64,000 nucleotides of DNA from contig OY987265.1 in assembly GCA_963920665.1 (NCBI GenBank), forward strand, positions 5,957,001 through 6,021,000, written 5' to 3'. The notes beneath the pieces are model-generated. The model did not search any database. It saw nothing but the letters and a program-made list of their open reading frames with translations, and was not told the origin of the DNA. Numbering within the stretch: position 1 is the first letter of the stretch; every line of letters begins with the position of its first letter. This stretch comes from Straminergon stramineum (Eukaryota; Streptophyta; Bryopsida; Hypnales; Calliergonaceae). Below, one piece after another: positions 22,231 to 34,369 of the stretch. A program made the position numbers and the translations under genes.

Positions 22231-22322
22231 CCCCAAAAAAGTTTTGGAGGCTCTAGGCTCACATACTCCACGCTCACAGCTCATAGGCTCACGGCTCTAA
22301 GCTCACACGCTAGCGTCGTTGG
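22231..22322. repeat. G1 terminus (transposase side) with GCTCAC subterminal repeats
   Basis: Several GCTCACA/GGCTCAC units precede the end GCTCACACGCTAGCGTCG, which is the inverted counterpart of the other end. The TSD CTTGGTTG follows at 22323-22330. The same repeat cluster ends G3 at 53566. Confidence 0.75.
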
Positions 22323-24150
22323 CTTGGTTGCAAACCCTATACAACCCATGGAGTTCAAGTCGTCCATGAGTTCAACTCGGGTATCCTCTGACAGCGGGAT
22401 AACCGGAACTACTTTCCGGAGTTTGACATCTGCTGACGACGAGCTAGTATGCCCTCTAGTTCTTTTGAGCTGTGGCATAGTTGCAGACGAGCAACTTTGA
22501 ACCCTTTTCGATTCTACCTTACTATCGCTCTCCTAGCCGCACGTCCCGTTCCTTTCCTTCTCTCTTCGATCTCAACCAGAAACCAAACTTGTACTGTAGC
22601 GAACACAATAACACTCGCGCAAAACACTCGAAATAGTGACCGACACGGAACGCTAAAACTGATAGACACGAGGAGCTTGAAAGCGCTGGAAAATGAAACA
22701 GTGAAAAGGGGTGCGACTAGCTAGGCCAGCCCATTTATACTGGCTGGATCCCATTGCCACCTCAACACGACCTAATCCGGATCCAGTTTCTGTAGTGTCG
22801 CGCCCCTTAGTGACACTTACCACCTTAAGCTCACTTTCCAAACACTTAGCACCTTAGTGCCACTAAGGTTCACGCTCTCCTAACACTGCACATGCCACGC
22901 ACCCACAATGTTAGGTTCCAACCCAAGTCACGGGGTTCCCCATTCCTCCGTGACTCCCAATCCTTTCCTTCTAATCCTTAACTCCCACAAGACACAGGGC
23001 ATGTCATTTGATGACATGGGGCGGAACTTCCATTGATGTCCAAGCAATCGGTGAGGCACTACTCCCACCGGTGCTAACCGCCCTTGAATGGGACCCAACT
23101 CCCCACTAGGCCCAACCCAACTCATTTCGGGACTCACTAATCGGGACTCACCCAACGGGACTCACACCATGGCCTAGTGTAGAGTGGGACACCACCCAAC
23201 CGGTATCAAGGAGTGCACAAGCACTCCATGGTAACACACAAGTGGTGGTGAGGCTCCAACACTAACCTCACCACCCGGGTCCACTTAGGCTCACCATGGC
23301 ACCATCCGGGAGTGAGGAGGGAGACCACCCCTCCTCATAGTACTCTCTGCGGGATTCGGCAGCCCCCCCCATACTAGAGGTCACCGGGAACCCCCAAGAT
23401 GCACCCCATCTTGGAAGACCACCCATTTCTCCCGATTCGCACTACTTTGGGACTCCCGAACTTCCACCCGGCATAACTTTGCGGTCCGGGATCCAAATCG
23501 CACATGCGACCCCATTTTCGACATCTACACGACGCGTAGATGCCGATGGACTACTCACTTGCTCCATTCGGACAAGTACTCGCAAAGATATCGCCCTCCA
23601 AAGATTCGGGACACTCCCGCCGCGGCCAGGACACTCCCGGCGCGGCCAGGGCACTCCCGGCGCGACCGGGACACCCCGAACTTTGAACGCCCATAACTTT
23701 TGACTCGCAAGTCCAAATCACGCGTTCTTTGGACGGCTGGAAGCGTCTTCTCAAGACCTTTCCAAGCATGTATCACACGCCCCCAAATTCGTCCGGATCA
23801 GAGCGCTACATCGCTCTGATCGCTCGGGACTCATAGTCCCCCTCACCTCATCTCTTGCAAGGCTTGGGGAGTCACCCCCAACGTCCCCCTTGCTCACCAA
23901 GGTGGCATGGGCACGCCTTGTGATGAGGGTCGTGACATGTAGGGTATCCGGTCCGTCACCTATCCGGTCCTATGTCCGGTCTTATCTGTTTATTCCCTGG
24001 AAACGAGATGGAGTACATCTTGTCGCTAACTCATTCTCCACTTCTATTTTCGTTCCTTATGGTTTCTTAACCAAATCTGGATACCCTTATCTAGCTATCC
24101 GGTTAGTATTACTAAGTAAAACCAAAAAATTAGAATTTCATGCTGCCATA
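22323..24150 (-). mobile_element. L1: 5' portion (promoter, 5' leader, start of ORF), split by a solo LTR
   Basis: On the minus strand the family 5' end (TATGGCAGCATGAAATT at 24150) leads to the TATA box at 22733-22739, the ATG at 22478 (MPQLKRTRG, intact at codon 3) and coding sequence up to the G1 insertion point at 22330. The block 22796-23937 is a later insertion. The 5' end abuts L4 interior sequence, so L1 probably inserted into L4. Confidence 0.75.
22796..23937. mobile_element. S1: 1.14-kb solo LTR
   Basis: It begins TGTCGCGCCCC and ends GGTCGTGACA, with a perfect 5-bp TSD TGTAG (22791-22795 and 23938-23942). The uninterrupted target is visible in L4 near 25360. No coding sequence is present. 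Ends of the form TGTCRCG...CGTGACA are common in plant Ty3/gypsy LTRs. A tandem GGACACTCCCGGCGCGGCCA-type unit is repeated about four times at 23610-23676, and a perfect GATCAGAGCG/CGCTCTGATC hairpin is near 23795-23821. Confidence 0.85.
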
Positions 24151-25574
24151 GAGTGATCTGAACGGATCCTCGGGATCCGATTCTTTTGACACCGTCTTCT
24201 CGACCTCCGGCTTCTCCTCTAGGGTAGGGGTGTCACGAGCGGGCAGTGTCCATCGTTTATTGGGGGAGGTAGTCTTGTGACGCTTGACCAGCGACACTGG
24301 CGCCTCCTCGTCTTTCGACTCTAAATCCTCTCCCGGTTCAAAACCGGATTCGCTCTCCCGATCCGATCTTGATTCTCCATATCTCAGCACTACTTCCTAA
24401 TTCTTCCACACCTCGTCCTCTCTGTCATTCAGGAGTTGATGGGACGGATAGAGGTGCATTAAGTAAGGGCTTACTAAAGTTGCCCTACTCTTTCCGATCC
24501 TACTCACTAACTAGAGCACCAGATCGGAAATGATCCGGGCCTAGTCGACTTTCCGGTCCCCTCTCAAGGCCCTGAAAATGGTGTTCGCAAGGGTAATGGT
24601 TACCCTTGTTGGCTTTTCCGGAAGGAGGATCGGAACGAGGAACTATAAGAGTCGGCGGTTCCGCTCATCCTTATAGTCCTCTTTGGCGTATCCATCCTTC
24701 GGGTTTACTGCACCCTCAAACTTGCCTCGGACGAAGTCGTTCTTCCAGCTGGCCATCCCAAATCCTCCCGGCCAGAAGCTGTACACTGACCTCCAGACTT
24801 CTTCCGTCCAAAAAGGCAGAACCGCTCTCAGCGTATTATCAAACTCGTTAGACACTTTCCCCGAGAGTTCCCAGACAAAGACTTCCTCCTTGAAACCCCA
24901 GGGTTTGGTTGCAAACCCTATACAACCCATGGAGTTCAAGTCGTCCATGAGTTTCGCTCAGGTATCCTCTGACAGCGGGATAACCGGAACTACTTTCCGG
25001 AGTTTAACATCTGACGACGAGCTAGCCTGAACTCTAGTCCTTTTGAGCTACGGCATGATCGCGCACGAGCTACTGGGAACCTTTTCCGATCCTGCCTTAC
25101 TGTCGCTCTCCTAGCCGCACGTCCTGTTCCTTTCTTTCACTCTCCGATCTCAACCGGAAATCAAACTAACACTGTAGCGGACACTAGAACACTCGCGAAA
25201 AACACTCGCTATAGTACCTGACATGGAACGCCTAAGTTGACAGACACGAGGAGCGCTAGAAAATGAAAAAGTGAAAAGAGGTGCGACTGGCCAGGCCAGC
25301 CCATTTATACTGGCTGGATCCCATTGCCACCTCATCACGACCTAATCCAGATCCGGTTTCTGTAGGGTATCCGGTCCGTCACTTCTCCAGTCCAACATCT
25401 GCTCTTATCCGTTTACTCTCTGGAAACTGGATTGAGTAGATCTTCCCACTATCTTATTTTCCACTTCTATTTTCGCTCCTTATGGTTTCTTAACCAAATC
25501 TGGATACCCTTATCTAGCTATTTGGTTAGTATTACTAAGTAAAACCAAAAAAATTAGAATTTCATGCTGCCACA
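24151..25574 (-). mobile_element. L4: 5' part of a TGTC-family element with degraded ORF
   Basis: The minus strand 5' end TGTGGCAGCATG is at 25574, the TATA box at 25303-25309 and the family ATG at 25056 (codon 3 is TAG). The frame to 24151 includes MDDLNSMGCIGFATKPWGF with the ancestral Trp intact, then stops and frame breaks from about 24640 down. The frame 24390-24151 carries the acidic tract and TSPNKRWTLP patch. It resembles L1 more than L2/L3. It inserted into G2 just upstream of the transposase; its 3' half is outside the window. Confidence 0.75.
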
Positions 25575-25996
25575 TCATGGTACACCTTTGAATGCGTTGG
25601 GAAAGGGCAATTAAATTAAACTGGAGGTTTTAAGGACGCACACCAAAATTAACTTTGCCCAACTTCCAATGTCAAGGGGCGGCAGCTCTAGCATGTATTG
25701 AGAGGACTGTTGGAATTCAATGCTCAAGCCGTATCAATGCTTCCACAACCCCCCAACACGTAATAAATGAAACTTGAGATGGCGGTGCACAAATTACGAT
25801 TTCCTATGGTGGTGGATTCTATTGCTCCATTAAGGAGAAAATTAATACACTTATTGCAATTTATTAATTGCTCACCTAAATTTAACTTTCATGAAAATAG
25901 AATATACATAAGGCCACAAAAATTTGGTTGCCTTCACTATTTTCAAAGTCGCGGTCCCTTCAGAATTCCACCACCTCTTGATCCTGCTTTGTGAAG
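25575..25996 (+). promoter_or_regulatory. 5' flank of the G2 transposase
   Basis: AT-rich, gene-free sequence between the L4 end and the transposase ATG, corresponding in position to 6055-6604 of G1. No clear promoter motif is visible. It is the leftmost G2 sequence in the window; the accessory-gene half of G2 would lie to the left. Confidence 0.35.
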
Positions 25997-26475
25997 ATGG
26001 CTTGTGTTCGAGTGCATGGTCAAGATGTTCCACTTGTGTATCCCATAGACAATGGAGAATGTGTTAAAGTCATGAGTCACCTCCTACACATTCACTTTCG
26101 ATTTGTAGAGTCCTCCATCTACATTGAAGAGGAAAAGTTGTCCCAATCAAGTGAATTGGTGCAATCCATTTCGGTTGTCAAGAGTCTAGATGGAGATGGC
26201 CATTGCTGGTACCTAGCCCCGGGAACTATAGGCCTTATGGTCTTCTGCTCTCCATGCAAGGGGTTTCAACGGAAATTTGGAGTCGATAGTTAGATAACTC
26301 CATAGTCGACATGCCATATGTTGCACACAAAGTGTCACCCAGTCCACCTTGTGTAGTCTTCCCAGTGCTACTTGGGAATACAATTCTATAGTCAGTCAAG
26401 GTAGAGAAATTAGAATCCATCATAGAATTGTCGAGTCAATTGGAAGGGGAGTCACCTAATGTGATGCTTGAAAAG
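25997..26475 (+). pseudogene. G2 transposase, exon 1 part 1
   Basis: Start ATG 25997 (MACVRVHGQDVPLVYP), aligned with the G1 and G3 starts. The N-terminal domain (SSIYIEEEKLSQS, DGHCWYLAPG) is well kept, then a frameshift and stops follow after about 26290. The frame is cut at 26475 by M1, which lies within the Ser-rich linker (after LEK), with TSD AAAAG. Confidence 0.75.
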
Positions 26476-29400
26476 TGTCGCGAGCCGTAATCTTAGAAGT
26501 CACCATGTTAGTACTAAAAGAAGTATAAGTATATAGAATTTTTCAAAATTCTTAACAGGCAAAAAGGGTTAGAACCCTCTTAGCCTAAAACATCTCACTA
26601 ACACTAGACGGATGCTCCAAGTAATCCGTAATGGAACCCAGGACGGATCCGGATTCCGGAAACCCGGATAGCGATAACCTAGTACCTAGACTTCCGGTCT
26701 AGAAATAGGGACCCGTTATGGGTGAACAGTCCGCTTTACGAACGGTCGGTATTTTGACGGGTACTTAACCCCGCCACTGCCATTTCCTCTGCCTCTTTTC
26801 CCACAACTGTTTTGTGCGCGCATAGCTGAGTGAAAGAGTGGTGAGTTAGTGCTCGCGTGAGAGGTGATAGTATCTACAAATTTCTGAATAGTTGAGATGG
26901 CGGAGGGAGATATCCGGAAGACCTTGGTCACCGGCCGAATGGTTTGTCCAACCATTCCGGAAAGGCTGAGAGACAGATCCCAACTAGAGGATGACCTCAG
27001 TGAGATAGGATGTGTCGGTCTGTTCATGCGGCCGTGGACCGTAAAGAACGACCAGATGATCCAAGAGTTGATAGTCGGTGCTTCTAATCAGTATGAGTTG
27101 ACCGTGAGAGGAAGGCCTCAAACCTGGACTGATGACGTCTGGGCTAGAGTTTACGGATTTCCTAAGAAGGGATCCAGTTTAGCATCACAGACAGACAAGT
27201 TTGCAGTCGAGAAGTTCAAGAACGCTGCCCATTCTAAGGAAGGGTATGCGATTAGTGATTGTTTGGATGCCCGACAAAGACACGTCTTGGAGTTCTTGAT
27301 TCCCATCCTGTATCCGGAAAAGCCTACCTGGGTTACGGTTACAGTAGCAAACACCATATTTGGTGCATTTGAGGGTAGACCAATCAGTTGGGGCAAGGTG
27401 ATTAGATCCGTAGTCGCCAAGCTTGCCGCCAACTTGGGAAAGGGAAAGACGAGTCCCATAGGGCCGTATCTTTTCCATCTGTACCATCACGCAGAACTTC
27501 TCAACGATGCGGAGATGGTGGAGTACAACACTGGAGCGACGATCCTACAATACGGATTGACGGAAGAAGTGACGGCAACGCAGCCACCGCTGGAAGAGGA
27601 GGAGGATCCGGAAGAAGACGAGCAACCCCTGGAGCGGAGGCACCGAAAGTCCACGAATCCGACATCACGTCGAAAGCTTCCGGCTCAATAGAGGATCACG
27701 GAAGAAGAGGAAGGAAGCATATCTGGGTTCTTCAAAACCGGATTCAACTGGGTGCTCCAAGCGCAAGAGTACCACGAGAGCCTGACGGATATGCTCAGGA
27801 GGATAGGCCGCGAGCTAAAGACGGAACCAGAAGATATCCTCGATGCGTTGAAGAAACTTCCAAACCCAGAAGTCCTCGAGTAGAAAGATAAGCAGATTGT
27901 AGCCCTGGAGAAGGAGAAAGCGGATCTTCAAGCGAGACTCAGCTGGGCGAAGGGCGAGATGGCTGAAGCGAAGCAAAGGGAGAAGGAAGCCCTCCAACTG
28001 CTGAAGAATTTATCCGGCTTAGTAGACAAGTCGGCCGATATGGTGATGAAGGCGGCTCTAACCCAGAGTCGGCTGACTGAGGAAGGGCACCTCATCGGAT
28101 CCAAGGTCATCCGGATACTCGTCGACTTCTCATCCCGGATGGAGCTCACACTCAAGGAGATGAGGCAACTGCTTGGATGGATCGACCCCGACCAGGTAAT
28201 GGACTTCTCCAACTTCCCGGAGATACATTTTGACACGGAGACACCCGTCAAGCTTAGCGCCTCGATGCCGCTACCGTTGAAACCGGAAGTTCCGAGGGAG
28301 AGTCTCCGGTACTCCACCGAACCCTTCTCCAAACAATTGGAGAAGACAATCTGGGGGAGCGTGAAGTCAGCACCCGAGTCTAGCAAGCAGCCGGAGACAA
28401 GACGGGAGTTGGCACTTCCAGAAGTTACGGTGTCTCCACCCGTCCCAGTCTTCAACCTTCCGGAAACGAAGCCGTTGCCGATGCCTCACGTCCAGGCCCG
28501 TGGCCAACTGATAGAGCGGCTCGGGGGATTGTTGAATCCGGCTCGCTCTCATCCGAAGGAGTTCAAACATATGGGGGAGGAGCAGCAGCAACCAAGGAAG
28601 GAGATCGAGCCGATCGTGTTGGATGAGACGTCTCCAGGCGAGGAGACTGAAAGGCGGATCACTCAGATTGAGAAATCTGAGGAGGAGGAATACCGGACCG
28701 GATCGGAGGATGAGGACGAGGAAGAAGCCGACTACTCTCCTCCGAAAATCCGGAAGATACAAACCCGGGCAGCGTTACGGTCGACCCCCATGAAAGCGAC
28801 CCTGAAGGCAACACCAAGGGCATCTTTGCGAACACCAGCGAGTCAAGGCGGGAGCAGCCAGAAGAAAGCGTGGAAGGCAAAGTAGTTAGGATCTTCCGTT
28901 AGACAAATAGAATTTTGATTTTGAACCGGATCCGGATTTCCAGGTGTGGGACCGGGTTCCGGATTTGTAGGATCTCACCTTTCCCGGATTTCTCGGGAAG
29001 GTTGTGAGTGGTCACCTGGATTTCCGGGTGGCCTTTCGGCCTTTTTGGCTTTGAGTTGTTTTGTGTTTTAAAGTGTGAGGCGGGTTGTTTGCCTCTCATT
29101 CCATCCTAGCGTTATAGTTTGTATTTTGTCATCCTTACTTTAAATCTGAGCCACCAAGTGGACCTTCAGGGATTGATCTATTGTATATCCAGCTTCCTTG
29201 TGTTTCCTTGTGAGTGTGTGAAGTGTAATTGAGGAGGAGGAAAGGAGGAATCCGGATTTGAGGGGACTTGGGTTTGATTTGTGGGGAATGTTTGTGATAA
29301 AATCTAGACTAGTGACTTTGGTATTGAGCACGTGCCTTTAAACTACTATAACGGGAATCCGATTAGGAGTGGTAGGGGTGTGAGTCCGGATTACCAGGGA

Positions 29401-29965
29401 GGGTTCCGTGCGAAGATAAGCAACTACCAGTGGAAGAAAATCCCATACCATTTACCGGAAGGTCAGCCAAACCCTAGGAGCAGTTTAGCAAATAACTTAC
29501 AACCCCCGGATTAGTTCCGGTTTCTGTTGGTCTGTCGTTGTAGTGGAGAAGACTTGTTACGGATCTGAGTGACCTACCTCCCGGATTGGCCATCCGGAAG
29601 GTTGTGAGAGTGTTTCCGGTCTGACCTAGTGCAACATTTGGTCTAAGTGTGTGGTTGTAGTTTTGGAAGAGAGAAGAGTGTGAGGAATACAAGTGGCCAG
29701 TCCCTACCCGTTTATACAATCAAAGGCGGACCCTCTGAGGGTAAAACAGAGGTACCAAAAACCAATACTTGTGAGTGAAGTGACGGATCCGGAATCCGAA
29801 AATAGAGTGAATCCGGATTGGATTCCGGAAAGTGAGAGCTTAAGTGGGTAGAATGGATAACCTAGGCTTGCAACAACATACTAGAATCCCCTGGGACGAT
29901 ATTTCGAGTTAGTTTACACGTTTGGGTGTTGTAAATGGTATTTACCGCACGCTACGCGTACGACA
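26476..29965 (+). mobile_element. M1: 3.49-kb TGTC-family-2 element, complete with TSD
   Basis: It starts TGTCGCGAGCCG and ends GCGTACGACA, flanked by a perfect 5-bp TSD AAAAG (26471-26475 and 29966-29970). It interrupts the G2 transposase exactly where G1 reads uninterrupted. It has one long ORF (26897-28885), long 5' and 3' noncoding parts and many CCGGA motifs, but no terminal direct repeats and no pol genes. It is a distant relative of L1-L6 by ORF content and end structure. Confidence 0.85.
26897..28885 (+). pseudogene. M1 gag-like/coiled-coil protein with two in-frame TAG codons
   Basis: One continuous 663-codon frame, broken only by TAG at 27689-27691 and 27881-27883, each one C-to-T step from CAG. 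Order: N-terminal globular part sharing TWTDDVWARVYGF, KEGYAISD, VANTIFGAFEG and IGPYLFHLYHHAELL with the L family; an acidic run (EEEEDPEEDEQ); a coiled coil (about residues 320-430, EKEKADLQARL); a proline-rich part; an acidic Glu/Asp tract; and a basic tail with STPMKATLKATPRASLRTP. There is no zinc knuckle, protease or polymerase. The start ATG follows a long leader. A structural, nucleic-acid-binding role is plausible but unproven. Confidence 0.75.
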
Positions 29966-29970
29966 AAAAG

Positions 29971-31282
29971 CAACAACGCCCAATTCCTTTTGAGTCAAGG
30001 GAAAAGGCTTCTACACACTCAAAACCAAACACCCCCTCCAATAGTCCAATCCCATCTCTATTGTCACGTCCTCTAGTGCCCCCATCTCCGACTCACCAAG
30101 TTAGTATAATGGAGTACTTGAAGAGACTAGCAACTGTGCAGTGTTCTCGGAATGAACTGTCCAACATGGATGTTGACGCCGTGAAGCACCATCGTGTGCA
30201 ATACTTGCCCATACAATTCAACAGTGACGTCATCTTTGAATTGCCTTTGTGCCGATCTGTGTCCTCTTCCTCAACGGCCAAGAACCTGGAGGGAATGGAT
30301 AGGTGGTACGACGGACACCCGTGGTGTAAGTTGATGACCACGAACATTCACAACTCCGACAACCTCAAGTTCCGTGAGTCATACTACATTGGACACCTTG
30401 CTTGTCAAAATCCTAATTGTGATTATGTAAAAAGGGCTTCGAAAATGAACGAAACATAGTGGACTGGTTACACGATCTGTCCTTTCACTAAAAGAGGGAG
30501 TCCTCCCAATGATTGTACTCTAGTATGCAAAGTTTGCAAGAGCCCCCCCCCCCCTATGCTTGAATACATGTGATGCTAGAATATACTACGTATATTGCAA
30601 TAATGAAAAAATGACTAGGGCCACTATACACTTCGGAGATCATATGCATCCTGTAGCGAAGGGTGTGTACAAAGACTCCGCAAAGAAAATCTCGGGACTC
30701 ATTGCATAGCAGGTGGCCAAAACGCCCACAGCCACTAACTCTGCAATTGCACTCTTCGCCAGCAAAGAGTTCCTCACGAACTATTTGTTTCACAATGGAG
30801 AAGGGGAGAAAGAGATGTTGACGGGATAAGAAGTAGAGGAAGTCATGGATCGATCCTAGTATCTTAGCAATCCAAACATTAGGAATGTCATATCATCTTT
30901 TGCTCCAACAACAAGGGAGGGGTCATCAACAACATCATGACAATGAAGAAAGAGTCAAAGTTCGAGTTTATACATGACAGTGTCTTCCCAGGTCAAGGAA
31001 AGGAGAAAGTCTACCTCTTCAAAATGCTCACAGAAGGACCCGGAAGTGGAGTGGACCTCGTCAAACAAATGCAACCAGGAAGGGATTTACAAAATGCATG
31101 GATAATGTTTGACCACGTGAGATGTGTCAACGAGTTGAGCACCATGGCATGCCACGTGTATGATGTGGTGTATAAAAAATTCATGACCGTGGCCACTTGT
31201 GACATGCAATTGGAGAATATGGAGATCCAAGTCCAATTCTGGAGATCTCTAAACACGGTCATGGCAAGACATGGAGTGGAAC
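29971..31282 (+). pseudogene. G2 transposase, exon 1 part 2 (zinc finger to catalytic core)
   Basis: The frame resumes after M1 and includes VPPSPTHQVSIMEYLKRLA, the zinc-finger region (HPWCKL, HLACQNPNCDY with the second Cys intact), then KEFLTNYLFHNGEGEKEM, FEFIHDSVFPGQGKEKVYLF and IMFDHVRCVNELSTMACHVY with the candidate first catalytic Asp intact. Stops near 30458 (TGG to TAG), 30826 and 30858 and a C-run insertion at 30544-30553 break it. It is interrupted at 31282 by G3; the last 8 bp (31275-31282) are the TSD AGTGGAAC. Confidence 0.75.
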
Positions 31283-31325
31283 CAGGGTTGCTAGCGTGTG
31301 AGCCTGTGAGCATGAGCTTGTGAGC
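31283..31325. repeat. G3 left terminus with TGTGAGC subterminal repeats
   Basis: CAGGGTTGCTAGC is followed by GTGTGAGC, CTGTGAGC and CTTGTGAGC units within about 40 bp. It is the inverted counterpart of 53490-53566 and homologous to the G1 end at 14710. Confidence 0.8.
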
Positions 31326-33292
31326 GGAAAAAATAAAAGAGGAAAAAAAGAGCGAGGTACCCTTGTCCGTGGATGTACCTATTACCGTGGCTCTACTAAA
31401 TATGGAATTTATTGAAAGGTTATTTCATTGTTTTCTCAATTTTTGAGTGATCTATGAATTTAAGGAAAAAATACTTTGACATTAATTTTGCATCCCATAG
31501 AGGGTTTAGTATTTGCTTAAAACCCACCCATTTGTCACTTTCTCACATTGGAATTTTTTTGGAAAGACACTTTGTTTGGTGTAATATTCCTTTGAAATGG
31601 AACATTTTATTAGTCGTAAAGAGTCTCTGGGTCATGAGAATGTATTTATCCTTTGACACTCTTTATTTTTTTGGAGGCTCTATACATGATGTGGATATAT
31701 TTTTCATTCTCACCATTTTTTTGGTGTTCCAAGTTGAGGTGGGATTGACTTGATTTTCTCTTTGAATACACATGAATACACTTGTGTTGTAATGTTGAAA
31801 TTCCTTTTTGTTCATGAAGACGAATAGTCAAAGACGTGGTTGTAATGAATTTTGTTCACACTCAATATATTTCTATGGAGACTCTCTATTGTTGTAATGT
31901 TTTTTCTCACCCTTTTTTCCTGATGAAGACTCTCATGTCGTTGCAATGTAATTTTGTTTCACAATTTTTTTTTCCATGAAGATTCTCGTGTCTAGGTAAT
32001 AATTTTGTCACACCCTATTTCTTTTATGAAGGCTTGACTGTTGTTATTTTTTTTCAAACCCTATTTTGTTTATGAAGATTCTACTCTTATTGTTATGTTC
32101 ATAATTTATCACACAAGATTTTCTCATAGAGACTCTTTTGTGATGGTAATTTTTTTTCACTCCCTATTTTTTTTCAAAAAAACCCTTTTTGGACATCTGG
32201 CATGAATGTTATTTTCTTCCTTACATCCATTTTTGGTGGTTTAATGTTTAGGGATAAGTGTATAGACATTTTTATTTTACCATCTATTTTGGGATAAGAG
32301 ACTATGATTGTTGTGAAATGGTTGTTTTCTTCCAAACCTTATTCTAATTAGGAAGATTCTTGTATTGGAATAATTTTTTCTTTGCCCCCCTATTTTATTC
32401 CATGAAGAATTCTAGGATAGCATAATTAGGGATTAGGATTTTGACACCGAATTTCCTCTTATTATAAATCATTTGTTACTATGTATAATTATTTTAATAG
32501 AATCTATTAGTTTTGGCTCAAGATCTATGATTGGTATAAGGGAATAATTTTTTTCACTTTTCACACCCAAATGCCCTTCATAAGACATTTTGGTTGCTCT
32601 AAATTTATTTTAATTTTCTAGAACTAATCATTTAAAAAAGATTTTTTGGATGGCGTGATTTGTTTTTTTATTTTATCTAATAGGATTTTGGAATTTAACA
32701 CTATAATTGGTGTGAACTACTAAATCTTTATCTTAGGGTTATTCATTACATATGATTCATTACGTATTCTAATTTTGGTTCCACCCCATTTTCTAGGATG
32801 AACCCACTTTGCTTGGTGTGAATATTTATTTCTTTTTCGAAATATTTATTTTTATTTAGACACCTCATCAAACACTTCGAAGTTGGAATAGTATACATTT
32901 ATTTCACTTCTTTAGACCCTATACTAGAATTTTTGACATGGTAGATGATACTTGACTAGAAGAGAAAACCAATGTTAGGGATCCATTCATGTTGACACTC
33001 TTACATCATGAACCAAGGTTTCTCATATTAATAATATTCATAAGTAAACAAGATGACAAGTGAGAGGGAAGGCCTCCTCTCACTTGCTATAAGGAAGACA
33101 CCATAACCGTTCTAACTACCTCCTTGCTAAGCACTAGTAAGTCCAGACAAGTGTCTACTCGTAACAACCAAGAATGCAAGAGAATGAAGGAAAACAAATT
33201 ATACAACATGTAGCCATAAAACACACAAAACCAATCATAAAGAAAATCAAAACATAGTGGGGTGATTCATAAGATACGTCAATCTCATGAGC
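31326..33292. repeat. AT-rich G3 subterminal region with degenerate repeats
   Basis: About 2 kb without genes between the left end and the methyltransferase stop; G1 has only about 300 bp here. Between about 31790 and 32430 a loose unit (ATGAAGA-TCT...GTTGTAATGTTTTTTTTCAC) recurs at roughly 60-bp spacing, alternating with T-runs. No coding potential is visible. Confidence 0.45.
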
Positions 33293-33689
33293 CTAAGTCG
33301 CAATAGACTCTGTTGTAGAATCCATGTCACTAGAAGAATCTGTGGTCTCTTTCCCCTCGGATGTTGATCCGTCTATGAATTGTAAGACATTTAAAGCATA
33401 CGAAGGATTACGGTGTTTGGATTTTGAAGTACCAAACTCCACATATGTTGAAGCTAGTTGCTCTGCATACACTGGAAGATCGAATGATTTCTTTGGACTC
33501 AACAAAATTCTTCGTCTCTTCTTGACTATATTTGCAGACATCAATCCCTCACTGCTGCAAATACAAATCATTGAATGTTAGAATTGTAAAGCATTACAAT
33601 TACCATACTCACCAATAATTAAGAAATGGAGAAACTTACTTACTAGGTCTCAGGGTTGACGAAAGTGAGCATCCCAAGCAAAATCGCGT

Positions 33690-33870
33690 CCAAAAATTGG
33701 ACGTCCGGCCGTCTGGCCGTCCGGACTCCGCAGATGCTGCGTCTCCAGTGGGTAAAAAATGTTGTCCGCAAATTTACCCTGGGTAAATGCGGTCGGGTAG
33801 TCGGGCGGGCGGGCGGGCGGACGGGTAGACGGGCAGTCAGGCGGTCAGGCGAATGGGCAAACGGGGAATC
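33690..33870. repeat. GGCGGAC/GTCCGCC repeat cluster, left arm
   Basis: Tight run of GGGCGGGC, GGCGGAC and ACGGGTAGAC units near 33800-33860, with GTCCGGCCG elements upstream. Similar runs lie in the right arm, in inverted orientation relative to one another. Confidence 0.65.
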
Positions 33871-33956
33871 AACTAGGTGGACGCTCACTATGTAGTCACA
33901 GCAACTTCAAATGCAATTTCCAAATTCATTTTTTACAATTTTGGGGCACGTAATGT

Positions 33957-33993
33957 ACCGTTGGAAAAGGTCTTTCCAAGACCTTTCCAACGG
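33957..33993. repeat. Perfect-stem hairpin CCGTTGGAAA/TTTCCAACGG
   Basis: CCGTTGGAAAAGGTCTTTCC pairs with the following AAGACCTTTCCAACGG. The same hairpin with its flank (FTACATAGTGAGCGTCC-side sequence at DNA level) is found at about 36528-36563 and 36791-36826 in opposite orientation, so each arm of the element carries it. Confidence 0.65.
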
Positions 33994-34369
33994 TATATCA
34001 CACGCCCTCAAACATCTAAATCTCCAACCGGAAATGCCAAGAGAAGTTTGTTGCTTCAAAAAGTGAATGTCCGCCTTGGTGTTTGCTCGTCCGCCTAGTT
34101 GTCCACCCTCCCGTCCGCCACGAGCCTTTTCCATCCGCCATTGCCGACCACCTCGACCTTCCGAGCCAGCATAATGCCGTCCGCCTCCTTATATAACCTA
34201 CTTGACCTCTGTCCACCGGCAGTTTTATTACATTTAATTCTGAAAAGTGCAGAACTGTTGCTTCATTTCCAAAAAAAGACTCTTTAATGTGGCAAGTATC
34301 CAATGCAATATTAATGTAAGAAAAGAATAATTCCAAGTTTTCCACCCCACATTTAAACATGCTTTCCAA

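Noticed and set aside
31326..33292. A hidden gene at the left end of G3
   Set aside because: No frame is longer than about 100 codons, the sequence is T-rich with degenerate repeats, and G1 lacks the segment.
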